Numbered from the stretch's first letter, positions 43,976 through 55,100 are shown. The stretch is 64,000 nucleotides of DNA from Gnetum montanum (GCA_015680685.1 MNCI01009225.1:56699-120698), one strand, 5' to 3'. Program-made: numbers and translations. Notes: a model not told the origin generated them from the letters alone.

Positions 43976-46900
43976 TTAGTATGGGTGGCCATCTCCCCCA
44001 CAACTAAGTTGGAAGGGAGAGATCCAAAAGATTGAGCATGGTTGTCCATCTAACGAGGTGTTTGGTGTGTTGGTTGGCTTGGACTCATGAAAAGGTTTTA
44101 TGTGTTGAATGTTGACTAATTTCTTCTTATTTGGGCTATCAAGTTTGTAGATGATCATGGCCCCAGACGAAAAAGTCTCATCTATGATGTAATGTCCTTC
44201 CTACAATGTTTGAAATTTGGTTCGTTGGGGTACATGTGTAGGATTCCAATAGAAAACCTTGTCTCCTAGTTAAAACTTGACTTTCCTTGTTTTGAGGTTA
44301 TGGAATTTCTTGTTGGATGCATTATGCATTTCATTGGATGATAGGGCCACTAACTAGATTTCATCTAGCAAGTTGAGACTTATTAATCATTCTTTCTATG
44401 CTAGACTTAGATCTAGGTCAAGATCGCAGGCTGTAAAGAGTGTACAAAGCTCGGATTGGATGGGCAATGCTGGTAGTTTTCCATACACAAGTTGATAGGG
44501 AGAATAACCTATGGGAAGCTTCCATGTGGAGCAATAAGCCCAAACGGAATCATTTAATTTAGTGCTCCAATCCCTTCAGTATTTGCTAATGGTACGTGTT
44601 AAGATTTTTGTAATCTCCTGATTAGTGACCTCAACTTAACCATTAGCTTGGGGGTGATATGGTGTTGTGAGTTTATGTTCAGCCCCCAAGCATTGCATTA
44701 GCTTCTAGAAAGTGGCACTTGTAAAATGAGTTCCATTATTAAACATTAACGTAGGAGGTATAGAAAACTTGTTTATAATGTTTTGTTGTACAAACTTAGT
44801 AGCAGTGGTGGATGTACAGTTGGTGACGACGGCTACTTCTACCCACTTGGTACAATAGTCAACTGCGACTATGATATATGCCTTTCCATTTGACAAAGGT
44901 GCAATGGGACCCATAAAGTCAATGCCCCAAATATCGAATGGATCAAAAGGTTGTATCCACTGTTTTTGTCCCTCCATTTGAGCTATCATTCCATCATCCT
45001 TCTAGCAACAATCACAAGAGTGGATAAATTGGTGTGCATCCCTGAAGATTGTTGGCTAATAATACCTTGCCATGAGGATTTTTATGGCGATGCATCTCTC
45101 AGCATAATGGCCTACACAAGGACCTTTGTGAGCATCTTGAAGAATGCACAGTTGATCTGTATCAAGGACACACCAATGTACTAGGCCATCGAGACAAATC
45201 TTGTAAAGGTTTTCATTAATCTCCATGAAATGCTTGACCTGGTGAAGAAACTGTTATTTCTTTCTAGTGTTCAATCCTTGTGGCAATTCTTTCTTGAGCA
45301 GATAAGTGAGGATGGTGTCATACCATTTTGGTTCATTAGGCATTTTTGCATTAATAGCACCTGTACGGAGAGATACATCAAGGAATTGATCAAATAATGA
45401 GCTCTCTTTCTCCTTATCATCCCATATTAGTGACAATAAGTGATCCATGATCACATTCTCTACATCTTTATGATCTACCATCGTGAGATCGAATTCTTAC
45501 AAAATCACGAGCCACCATATGACACTGGGGCTCACCATTAGTTTCTTCATTAGAAATTTGATGGCACTATGATCTATATGCACAAACACTTTGTAGCCAA
45601 GCACATAGTACCTGAACTTCTCTAAGGCAAACACCACTGCCATTAACTCCTTTTCTATGGTCGTGTAGTTCAGTTGTGCACCTACAATGCTCCGACTTAC
45701 ATAGTGAATGTAATATGAATGTTTTTGATCATCCATCTATGTAAGCACTACCCCCAAAGCATAATTTGATGCATTGATCATCACATGAAATGGTCTGGAC
45801 CAATTTGGTGCTTGAAGAATGGGAGTTTCAACAAGCTTTTACTTCAATTATTGAAATGCTACTTCACATGCAGGGATCTAGACAAACGATGCATCCTTCT
45901 TTGTTAATTCTACTAATGGCTTGGTGATTTTGGAAAAATTCTCAATAAAGTGCTGGTAGTAGCCAATATGAACAAGGAATGATTGCACTTCTTTGACTAT
46001 TTCGGGTTGATGGGTTATTCCTAGGATGACACTTATTTTTTCAGGGTCCACCTTGATTTCTGCTTTTGCAATGCGATGCCCCAAGACTATGCCTTCCTAG
46101 ACCATAAGATGGCTCTTTTGCCAATTGAGCTGAAGATTTGTTTTGACACATCTCTTCAACACCTGCTCAAGATGGTTTTGGGCTTACTCAAACGTAGCTC
46201 CATAGGTAGAAAAATCATCCATAAAGACTTCTACCCTGCTACCAATATGTTGTTGGAAAATGCTAAGAACTAATCATTGAAATGTGGCCAGGGCATTACA
46301 TAGACCAAATGGCATTTTCCTGGTCCTGTGGTGCAATTTGAATTTGGTTATAGCCACTATAACCATCTAGAAAGCTGTAATAGCTATGCCCTGAAATGAT
46401 GTCCAGCACTTGGTCGATGAAAGGAAATGGAAAATGATCCTTGAAAGTTGCCACGTTGAGCAGCCAGAAATCAATGCACAAATATCATTTGCCTTCTTTC
46501 TTTGGTATGATCACAAGTGGACTGACCCACTCACTATTTGCAACAAGGTAGATGAATCCTACTTTTAGGAGTTGTTCAATCTCCTCTTTAACAATCTATT
46601 TTAACTTGGGATTCAAATGCCTCTACGGTTGTCGTTTCAACTTGACAATGGAGTCAGTGTATATTCAGTGCTAGAATATTCTTAGATCAATCCCAGTAAG
46701 TTTGGAATATGACCAAGAAAAGGTTGCTAACCATTTTTCCACAACTTTTATCAATCTTTTCTTTTGTTCTATAGCAAGCTTGGCATCAATAATAATCGGT
46801 CTCCCATTTTTCAACAATAAGTACTCCATTCTAGCTGGTAGTGTCTTTAATTCAAAGGGCTCTTGTTTGAAATTATCAAGAATTTCTAGCTCACCCCAAT

Positions 46901-47900
46901 TGACATCATCATTTTCTCCTTCAAGAGCTAGTGATGAACTTGCTTGAATTCATCCATGCTTGCAACATATTCATACATTAGGCCCTTAGTAGTTTCCATG
47001 CATAATGTATTGTTACTAGAATCAATTGTCAACAACTGGGTGCCCTCTTGTTTTGTGGCTACTATGTACAGACATCTCTAGATATCAGCTTTTAGTGTAA
47101 ACTACTTGCATGCAGAGATAGATGTTTACTTTATTGACCATAACTTCTACACATAATGGTAGCCTAAATCGTTGTACGTGATACATGGAACTCTCTTCTT
47201 CTCGATCTTTCCAAATTCATTTTCTTTTGATATCTCCAAGGAAATATCTCTAATGCCCATTTTGGCATCAACAGTACTTATCCATGTCCTTTCCATAATA
47301 ATTGGAAAGTTCACCTTTTAGTTCTCTACTTCAATTACTAAGAAATCAATAAGATATGACCACCCACAAACGGTGGTGACAATGTCCTCAACCAGCCCCA
47401 ATGGAATAGTGATGGATTGGATTACCAATTCTAGCCAAATGTTGCTCTTCTTCAAGGGAGGAAGGTTCCATATTGTGTACATCTCATGTGAGATCAGATT
47501 AACACTAGAACCAGAGTCAAGAAGAGCTTTAAAAAGCTCATTCCCAGCAATTTGCAAGTAAACTAGGGGACTCCCGGGATCAGCTAATTTTCTGGGTAGG
47601 TTACCAGCTTGAATCCAATCAGATACAAGATGTGTCCACATTACAGTATGGATTCAAGAAGGATTTTGGTTTGAAGGGGACTTGGATAGAGAGAAAACAG
47701 AGAAATTTGGAGGAGTAGGGTTACCAACCACCAATGTGTTCGAGGGCTTTGGTGGACTATGAGGCTAGAAGAAGGGTCTTTTCTTTGTTCATGGTTCTGA
47801 TTGGCTTGATGGGTTAATCGATTGCAGATTAACTACCCACATAGCATTCCTTTACTGTGGTTGTGCAAGTAATTCACCCTACATGGACGGAGTAGTTGGT
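43976..47900 (-). pseudogene. E2 pol: protease, reverse transcriptase, RNase H, integrase
   Basis: Better preserved than E1. The protease frame 47318-47641 contains ALLDSGSSVNLISHEMY. Reverse transcriptase has MCIDFWLLNVATFKDHFPF and YSGYNQIQIAPQDQE (46296-46481) and keeps the catalytic VFMDDFSTYG (about 46205-46240). About 45 bp between them are deleted at about 46313-46321 relative to E1, removing a conserved strand before MPFGLC. RNase H: QLNYTTIEKELMAVVFALEK and FVHIDHSAIKFLMKK (45497-45736). Integrase: HKGPCVGHYAERC (about 45080-45130), FDIWGIDFMGPIAPL with YCTKWVEV (44705-44989) and MFNNGTHF, ending GGDGHPY before the stop at 43976. Stops are fewer than in E1 but still present. Confidence 0.88.
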
Positions 47901-50133
47901 AGCTGTGTAGGAGGTGGAGGAGTAGGTGCAAGAATTGGAGGTGCATGAGGATAGAAGGTGACATCCCTCATTGGATAGGATGATTGGTAAGCTTTAGGAG
48001 GGTGGTGGTGGGGTTGGTAAGAAATAACATCGCCAGAGGAGTCCCTTGGAGATGAAGGTTGCTGAACATAGTAACTATAGGGATCTGGTTGTTGGTAAGG
48101 GTACTGCTATCTTGGAGGTGGCAATGCCCATGATTGTGGTTGTTGCCACTATTGATACAATTCATAAGGCTGCAAAGGAGTTCCACTTGGATAATACTGC
48201 TAGTGTTGGTGGAACTATTGAGGATTGCCTTATGGATAAGGCAATCTTTTGGGTGTTTGCCTTTGTGTAAGTCATGGATGTAAGGCATACACCCCAGATT
48301 CCTGCAAATGTGACATAACTGGACAACATCCCTTAGGATATTCATACTGGTAGATGTCACACCCACCATCATCATCTGAATTGATATCCATAGCCATCTC
48401 TATCGTAACCATTTTACCTTTACCCTTACATATGGCACATTCAACCTCCTTACATCTCTGGCGCTCATGCTCCCACTTTTCTCCTTAGACTCTTTAGTAA
48501 TTTTTAAAATAGCTTGAAACCTATTGTCCATGGAGTCCCATAATTGATCAACCTTAGCCATGATTTTTTATTACAATGGTAAGGTTTTCTGATTAACCAC
48601 CTCATCTCTGGCAAATTCATCCTCACTGTCACAAAATTGAACCTCCTTTTTCTGAATAGAAGGATCCCTATTGTATTCTTTTGCACTTTCACATTTTCTT
48701 AGTTCTCCCTCCTCCTTGGCTACTTGCTCAATTAATTTTTGAATCCAATAGGTGGTTAACTCTATCAATCTCCCTTGGGCATAGACACTAAGGTTTTTCC
48801 TCGTTTTAGACTGCAACCCATCTATGATATGGCAAAGCTGATCAAGTTGAGAGTATCCATGGCTGAGAAACCTATGCAACAAAGAGTAGCCTCAGCCAAT
48901 AGCAGCATCCAAGGGATCATGATTTCCTTGTTTCCACCCTTGAATTTATTTTCTTAGATTGGATACTTAGGATTATGTTTGATATTTGTCATTGAATAAT
49001 TCCAACATTGTGCTCCACCGCTTGATTAATTCTAGCTCCAAGGATTGATACCAAATTTCTGCTTCCTTTATGAGTGTCCTTGGAAGTAATTGCAACTTTT
49101 GCCAGTCATTCTCAATATTCTGCAAGGCACATGCATCTTGAAAAGCTTGAAGATGATTTTGTAGATCAGCATCATATCCTCCCTTGAATTGAGGGATGTT
49201 GTTCATATCCAACCTCTTTATTCTACTATCCTTCATGTGCCTCATTGGAATCCTCACATCCTCTGCAATATTCAACATGCCCTGAGTAGTAAGTAGAGGT
49301 TCATCAAGGCCATGATGGTGGTGCCTACAATGTTTCCTACTGGCCCTTCTTTCTTGAGGATGGGCCTCTTTGGATTACCCATGTCTTCAATCATAACTAT
49401 CCCGATGGTTCCTTCTATTGTTCTAGTCTTGTTGGTCACGTCCATCACAGTTATTTCTTTTGTAGCCATGATCTAAACTAGATGACAAAGAAGACAACAA
49501 CGATGAAGGGGAAGAAGAAAGGGAACTTGCTTCGCGCTGATGCCTATCACCTCTCTTTTAATGCTCGTGACTATGATCATGATCATGATCTCCTTTGTCC
49601 CCCTTTTCTTGACTTGCTTCTCTAGATCCATTTTTGTCACTAGATCTATTTTGAACAGAACCTAAATTATGGATTGTGGGTTGTACATTCTAGTTGAGGG
49701 CTCCTTGAACAAAGTCAAAGAGAGGAGAATCACTAAAGAAGTGGTCACCTTCATAAATTGGGCCAAGCAGAGGTGGAAAGATATTTGACCCCTTTCCCTT
49801 CACAAGCTCATGTTGGTGCTCCAACTGTCGATTCCTTAATTTTTGTGCTTTAGTGGGATGATAATCCCTTGAGTTGGGATCTTGCATCTCGTATTCTCCA
49901 TGGAGATGTTAAATTTCTTGCCATGTGAGCATTAGTTCGAGCATTGTTGGAACAGATTGGTCAGGTGGCAACATAATGTTGCCTTCCATATCATGCCATC
50001 ACATTAGTTCATCTTGATGCAAGATGAAGGTAAAGTCTAGTACATACTCATCAGGATGAGCATATACCACCCAGTATTGTTGAGGCACCTAAACTACCCT
50101 AGGTGAAGATGGGCTCCTGTGAGAAGAAGACAT
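47901..50133 (-). pseudogene. E2 gag
   Basis: On the minus strand ATG at 50133 opens MSSSHRSPSSP. A frame at 49690-49887 reads MQDPNSRDYHPTKAQKLRNR. The capsid block 48973-49278 has DSRIKRLDMNNIPQFKGGYD and IKEAEIWYQSLELELIKRW; 48571-48882 has HRFLSHGYSQLDQLCHIIDG and QVAKEEGELRK. The knuckle at about 48310-48375 has lost zinc ligands (CDIYQYEYPKGC). The last part is rich in His, Asn, Ser, Thr and Tyr. Several frame changes and stops. Confidence 0.83.
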
Positions 50134-50262
50134 TTTGTGTTAATAAATAATGTGCAGTTAAGATTTAATTTAATGATAATAATAAAATTTATTTATTTTT
50201 TCATAGGATTTAACTCTTAGGGTTTGAACAACGAGGTTACTAAGTTTCACTAGGTTTAGATA
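50134..50262 (-). other. E2 5' leader, lacking its LTR
   Basis: The stretch before gag is AT-rich and holds the leader motif TTTGAACAACGAGGTTACTA; the same motif occurs on the far side of the element (about 41122-41142) next to the primer site. In E1 and the 5319 element, leader length between LTR and gag is about 135-160 bp; here about 129 bp are present, then copia sequence starts instead of primer site and LTR. Confidence 0.65.
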
Positions 50263-51103
50263 GTGCAATGACAATGTATTAAATTTTTTTTAATATGCAA
50301 GATTATAAGTTTATGATTACACCTTATGAAACTAGTATCAAATTTTCAATTGAACAATTCCCAAAAATAAGAGAAGGAAACGAGCTTCTGGTTAAAATTC
50401 CATATGCTAGTGTTATTGGTAGTTTAATGTATGCAGTGGTCTCTAATAGACTCAATATTGTTTACATTAGTGGAAAAATTACTAGGTATATGTCTAATCT
50501 AGGGAAATAACATTAAGTTTGGTGAACTGAGTCTTCAAATATCTTTGTGATACTATCAATTATGGAATTTGTTACAAAAATGATTCCAATAGACTTTATG
50601 GCTTTGTTGATGCAGATTGGGGGTAGTGATATTGATAGTAGGAAATCTACTAGTGGATATGTGTTTAATCTCTTTGGTGGTGTTGTTTTTTTGGAAAAGT
50701 CAAAAACAATCTTGTATCCCTCAATTTACTATTGAAGTTGACATTGCTAACTTAGTATGCATAGAGGCTATATGGTTTCAAAAGCTAATTACTGAACTTG
50801 GCATCACTCAGACTCCAATAAACATTGACTATGATAGTCAAAGTGCCATAAGCATTTCTAAGAACCCAACTTTTTATGCCCGAACAAAACACATTGAAAG
50901 ATAATATCACTATATGGAAAGAAATGAAAAACCAAAGGATTTTTGTGAATAAGATATCTACTGAAGTAAATTTTGTAGATGTATTCACTAAGTCAACACA
51001 AAAGTTTCTCTAATGTCAATTAACCTTTGGTCTTATTTAGGCCTAATTTCCTACAATGGTCTTGACTTTTCTTCAAAGCAACCACACTTTCAAGAAACAG
51101 AAT
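50263..51103 (+). pseudogene. Copia reverse transcriptase end, RNase H and 3' tail
   Basis: From about 50295 the frame gives MQDYKFMITPYET, KIPYASVIGSLMYAVVSNR and ITRYMSNLGK, the typical link between copia reverse transcriptase and RNase H. SDIDSRKSTSGYVFNLFGG follows at about 50625-50685, then IEAIWFQKLITELGITQ and KNPTFYARTKHIE (to 50904). Earlier reverse transcriptase, including its catalytic box, is missing. Stops and frame changes are present. The 3' tail (50905-51103) includes a remnant FVDVFTKSTQKFL before the LTR. Confidence 0.83.
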
Positions 51104-51530
51104 TGTAAGGTAGATGAACGCAATTCTACCTTCATTTTCTCCACCACTGATATTCCCTGCCACCTTTGCACGATTTTTTCCTATGTGATTCATATTTCCT
51201 TTCTTTTGAATTTTGTTCCCATACCAAAATAAATTACATTATCCCCTTTATTTTAGGTTTATTTTGGTAATCGGAACAATATATAATGAGCTCCAATGGA
51301 ACATTTTTGAAATAACAATTATAATAACAATTATAATGCATATGGTGAAATCCTCGTATTTATTAATTCTCTCTATGCTTCAATCTTAAAGCTTTGCTGC
51401 TACCCGTCTAAGAACCAATTTTTTTGGTTGAGGTTTTTAAGACTAACTTTGTGTCTTGCCAATTTCTACATTGTTCTTCATTTTATCTTACAAATTTATT
51501 AGCATTGTGTGCGAGAGACTCGGAATAATA
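51104..51530 (+). repeat. 3' LTR of the copia element
   Basis: It starts TGTAAGGTAGATGAACG and ends CGGAATAATA; 427 bp, the same length as 25773-26199, with substitutions and a few small insertions and deletions between them. GAAAT follows as possible target duplication. Confidence 0.78.
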
Positions 51531-51845
51531 GAAATGTTTATATTCTTGGTTTGATATTTCCTTTCATTATAATAATTTCATTTATAAATCTCAATACTAA
51601 CAATGTGCTGCCTTGGAAATCTAAGGGATTTTCAGCCGATTCTTTCAAATTCACTGGACCTTTTTTATACTCATAGTTATGTTACCTTTTCATGGCCATT
51701 CTCGTACAAGCTTTACTCGAATACTGCTATATCGTGACCCAGCCTTGGGTGTAATCAATTTCAGTTTTAATTAAAAATGCCATAATATTTGGGCTGGGTC
51801 AACTAGGCCATTATAAAGGTTTTTCATCTCTTGTGGCTTGCACAG
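51531..51845 (+). other. Original 3' part of intron 1
   Basis: Intron sequence with no element recognised. It ends with a pyrimidine-rich stretch TTTTTCATCTCTTGTGG and the acceptor GCTTGCACAG. Confidence 0.6.
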
Positions 51846-52312
51846 GAGTGCTCCGTATTCTATCAGAGATGGAAGGTGGGTGTGAATATCTGGATCAGAC
51901 AGATGAATGTGGAGCCACAGCCCTGCATTGTGCAGTAGATGGAGGTAACGTGGACGCAGTGAAATACCTTGTTAACTACAAAGCAAGCCTCTGCGACAAA
52001 TTCGACGGACAGGGACGATGTCCAATTCACGTGGCCGCCAGGAAAGGTGATTGTTTGAGCATTGACATCATGTTGGACAAGAACCCCGACTACGCCGGCA
52101 TTGTTTGCCGCGACCGAAAAACTATTCTACACTACGCAGCAGAGTACAGCCAGCGCGAGGTCGTCGACAGAATTCGGCAGCAACGATGTGTTTACAGATT
52201 GTACGGGGACGAGCGTGATAGAGACGGTAACCGGCCATTGCACCTAGCCATGAAGACTAACGCACACAAAGCCAAAGCCATGATGGAAATGCTTGTCACC
52301 CACTTTCCTCAG
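51846..52312 (+). CDS. Ankyrin-TM protein, exon 2
   Basis: Exon 2 completes codon 194 and encodes residues 195-349. It finishes the fourth ankyrin repeat and adds further ones: CGATALHCAVDGGNVDAVKY (215-234), GRCPIHVAARKGDCLSIDIM (250-269), RKTILHYAAEYSQREVVDRI (284-303) and GNRPLHLAMKTNAHKAKAMM (321-340). The frame is open, keeps CG-rich codons and shows no decay, in sharp contrast to the surrounding elements. Donor CCTCAG|GTATGT at 52313, phase 0. The ATG at 51833 just upstream lies in the intron and is not used. Confidence 0.87.
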
Positions 52313-52808
52313 GTATGTTAGTGTGAATGTGTTGTTTTTAAATTTTCTTTTCTTAATGTATTGTCTTTTAATATGAAATTGAAAGTGAAGTTCTTTTTAA
52401 ACAAATTCAGAGGATGTGTTAGTACAATAAATGTATTTAATATTGTCTTTTCATTAAGCCTCTAGTATTCTTAGTTTTAGTTTATTTGTTTCAAATGTTA
52501 TTAATCTTCTTAATAATATTTTCAAAATTCATCGTATATATATTTCTCAATAATGTAATAAATTCCATTTTTCTGTGATAGAATTAGCAATATTGCTTGC
52601 ATAAGCAATAACCCTTTTCCCAGGAATAAGATTTCAGATAGAGTTTGTGTTTTAATCTGAAATCCCTTTCATAAAAATTAATTATATATCTAAAAACAAT
52701 GCTAAACTCTAAAGATATAAGAGGACTGCATGTTCAATTATGATATTTGATTTATCAGGATTGCTATTAAGATTTTGTTCATGGTTGCCCCTGATCAACC
52801 AACAACAG
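52313..52808 (+). other. Intron 2 of the ankyrin-TM gene
   Basis: 496 bp, AT-rich, with GTATGT donor and CCAACAACAG acceptor, phase 0. No element seen in it, so it shows a normal-size intron beside the 26.7 kb intron 1. Confidence 0.8.
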
Positions 52809-53411
52809 GTGAAACCAAATGCGAAAAATAATGCGGGACTTACGCCACTGGATGTGTTCTACAGCTGGGACACAGATGGAACAGCAGAATCAGATCAGAA
52901 GGAAAAAGCTTCCCTGAAAGAGGCGGCCATTAGGCTGGGCCTGCGTGTCTCCAAAAATGTTTCTAATGTTTATAACGAGGAAACGCGCAGCGACAGGGAG
53001 AGAATAAACAAACTCATGGAAATCAATGCCCTCATCGCTACTCTGCTTGCTACCGTGTCTGCTGCTGCTCCGTTTCAGTTGTCGGACAACATTTGTCTCA
53101 CCAGTGATGAGATGTCCCTGACTCTCTATAAGGATTGCCAAGACAACCTGAACGCCATGACATGGTTCCTGTTCTGGAACAGTGGAGCATTCTGGAGTTC
53201 CGGCACGGTGTTGCTGATATGGTTGTTGTGCGAAGGCATCTGGACGCACACGCTGCGGCCATGGCTGTTGGCCTCTGTTACCGTGCTTTCTCTGGCCCTA
53301 GTTTCTGAGTCAGTTGCTGTATTCTATGCTACGCGAGTCGCAAGGTGGAGACTCGACTATTACTACAAAGGGGTAAGTTGCTTCTATCCTATCCTTTCCA
53401 AGTTGATATAA
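52809..53411 (+). CDS. Ankyrin-TM protein, exon 3 (last ankyrin repeat and PGG-type membrane region)
   Basis: Exon 3 encodes residues 350-549 if read to TAA at 53409-53411. AKNNAGLTPLDVFYSW (354-369) is the final ankyrin repeat. A charged linker follows, then INALIATLLATVSAAAPFQL (421-440), the position of the PGG domain's first membrane helix; the Pro-Gly-Gly itself is not present. Two more hydrophobic segments lie at about 465-490 and 500-522, followed by RVARWRLDYYYKG. A very good donor GG|GTAAGT stands at 53372/53373 in phase 0, so the last 12 codons may be intron and a final exon may lie further right; none was recognised. A four-helix membrane part, common in the family, would need that extra exon. 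Confidence 0.82.
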   Translation: MKPNAKNNAGLTPLDVFYSWDTDGTAESDQKEKASLKEAAIRLGLRVSKNVSNVYNEETRSDRERINKLMEINALIATLLATVSAAAPFQLSDNICLTSDEMSLTLYKDCQDNLNAMTWFLFWNSGAFWSSGTVLLIWLLCEGIWTHTLRPWLLASVTVLSLALVSESVAVFYATRVARWRLDYYYKGVSCFYPILSKLI

Positions 53412-55100
53412 TAAATGCCGCATGTTGGAATTAACCTCGTTGATTTTTTCCCACCTTTAATTTATAGAATTCTAATATGTGAACGTAGGTGAAAGATGAG
53501 CAAAAGTCTAACCTCTTTTCAAAAATACGAAGTTTATCACCATTTCAAATGATACCTTATTTCCTATACAATGTTGTACTTATTTTTAAGGCACTTAGGC
53601 TATATGCTTGTCCCTAAAGCCAATCTATTTTAGTTCGCAATGCAAGTCATTTCATCTAGTTTTCTATATCTATGAACAAAGTAAAATGTTATCCTTAATT
53701 AGTTTTGCAGCTTTGCTTAGTTTGCATGTGAATGTTGAGCAAAATATGGAAGCGAGAAAAAGAATGACAATGAAAAGAAAAGAATAAAAGTAGTAGAGAA
53801 ACAACCATTGGTGTTATGTGGTAAAACCCTTCAATGTGAAGGGTAACATACATAGGAAAGTAGGCAATTTATCAATCTCAAGAAAAGAATCACAACACTA
53901 CAAACAAGGTGTTAAAATATAAACGTAACATAATGTACAATCATTAGTTTCATAATGATCCAAGGTTGTTTGTAATCACTTGTAAATAAGTTATGGCCTT
54001 ATTTATAAAACATAAGTAGTCATCAATCAGTCATGAAGAAGTGACATTAAGACATAAGAAGATGTGGTGAGAAACAATCTGAAGGTTAAGAAAGCAATAT
54101 GTGGAAGTAATAATGAATCATAAGAGAAGATACTGGATGAAGCATTATACAGAAGACAATTAGAATTAGAACCATAAGAAACCAAAGATACATATCGAAA
54201 GTAACAAAGTAGTCAGTATTAGAAAACATTACCAAAGAGAGAAATCATTACAATTCATATATTCATAATGATCATCTAATAAGCTAAAAGGTTATCAAGT
54301 GATTCATAAGAGAAAGAAGTGAAGAAGAATCTAGTTTCTTAAATAGGATACAAAGATCTAAGGTAAGACATTCAAAACCTAGTCCTATTTCCTAAATAGG
54401 AAGAGAAGACCATTTGAAAGGTTACAATGAAAAGAAGAAGATGACTATGAAGAAGGGATAGGTTGTGATTGAGGTAATAGTTTGTAATAGGTCAAGTTGT
54501 GGATCTCTGAGGAGCCCAAGAAGGCCCACCCTACGTAAGACTAACCAATCAAGAAAATTCCCACTAGACATATTATAAGTAATAGGTATAGGTAGGCATT
54601 GTAAAGATGTTACTAAAGAAAAAAAGAACTAAAAAAAGGAAAAGGCATTACAAAAAAAAGAAAAAAGAAAAAAAGATTCGTAACAAGACTAGAAGACATG
54701 AAGAATGACTATAGAATGTGGAAAATATGATTACGAAAGATGTATAATGATGAATTATTTAATCAACAAGTTATGTATTAATTTTTCTCATAGCCTAAAA
54801 GATCCTTGTTTAATTAGAGTTGTGCAAGAGATGTAAAACTAAACTTTAATAGGGTATCGGTGTAAGAAGTTAAATGTTGATTATGAGGAAAAGAAATTAA
54901 GGAGAAAATAGAACTAGAAATACTGAAATCAAAAGTGAAATGTGTTAAGAAATCACAATGATTTGTAAGCAAAGGACAATTATATGAGATAGTTATATGA
55001 AATAGTTAATTAATTGGATTCTATATATGGAGGCAGAAGTATAAGAAACAAAAACATGGATTGATATATTGTTGAGCATAAGAGAGCCAAAAGGTCAGGA
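53412..55100. other. AT-rich region downstream of the ankyrin-TM gene
   Basis: No gene or recognisable element. There is a small perfect hairpin ACCCTTCA-ATG-TGAAGGGT near 53826-53844. If the gene has a further exon this is part of intron 3. Confidence 0.4.

Larger units (their letters stand above)
41113..50262 (-). mobile_element. E2: permuted single-LTR Athila-like element (gag, pol; ORF3 lost)
   Basis: On the minus strand from right to left: most of the leader (50134-50262), gag, pol, spacer, ORF3 remnant, polypurine tract, one LTR (41204-42089), primer site and the start of the leader again (41113-41203), then copia sequence. There is no LTR at the right end. About 48 bp of leader (core TTTGAACAACGAGGTTACTA) occur at both ends, at about 41120-41167 and 50222-50262. 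No target duplication is visible, and copia sequence is missing between the two sides. The order fits an opened one-LTR circle, a recombination product or a misassembly. Confidence 0.72.
25773..51530 (+). mobile_element. Ty1/copia element in intron 1, split by two Athila elements
   Basis: Matching LTRs of about 427 bp lie at 25773-26199 and 51104-51530. Internal pieces in order are: leader and gag start (26200-26380), gag, protease and integrase (39468-41112), and end of reverse transcriptase/RNase H plus 3' tail (50263-51103). They read in one direction and in normal copia order across the inserted elements. Flanks AAAAT (25768-25772) and GAAAT (51531-51535) resemble a 5-bp target duplication. 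Most of the integrase C-terminus and reverse transcriptase is missing at the E2 junctions. Confidence 0.82.
25132..51845 (+). other. Intron 1 of the ankyrin-TM gene, 26.7 kb, filled by nested retrotransposons
   Basis: Donor GTAATAT at 25132 and acceptor CTTGTGGCTTGCACAG ending 51845. The phases agree: exon 1 leaves one base, exon 2 supplies two (G|GA, Gly). The joined protein continues an ankyrin repeat in register (HVAAYRGYTG then VLRILSEMEGG). Only 25132-25772 and 51531-51845 look like original intron; 25773-51530 is one copia element containing two Athila elements. RNA evidence would be decisive. Confidence 0.8.

Noticed and set aside
51833-51845. ATG at 51833 as an independent start of a second ankyrin gene
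   Set aside because: It lies in the acceptor region; the frame needs exon 1 to complete an ankyrin repeat.
52890-53249. Minus-strand ORF of 119 codons opposite exon 3
   Set aside because: Antisense of the PGG-type membrane region; open only because the exon is under coding constraint.
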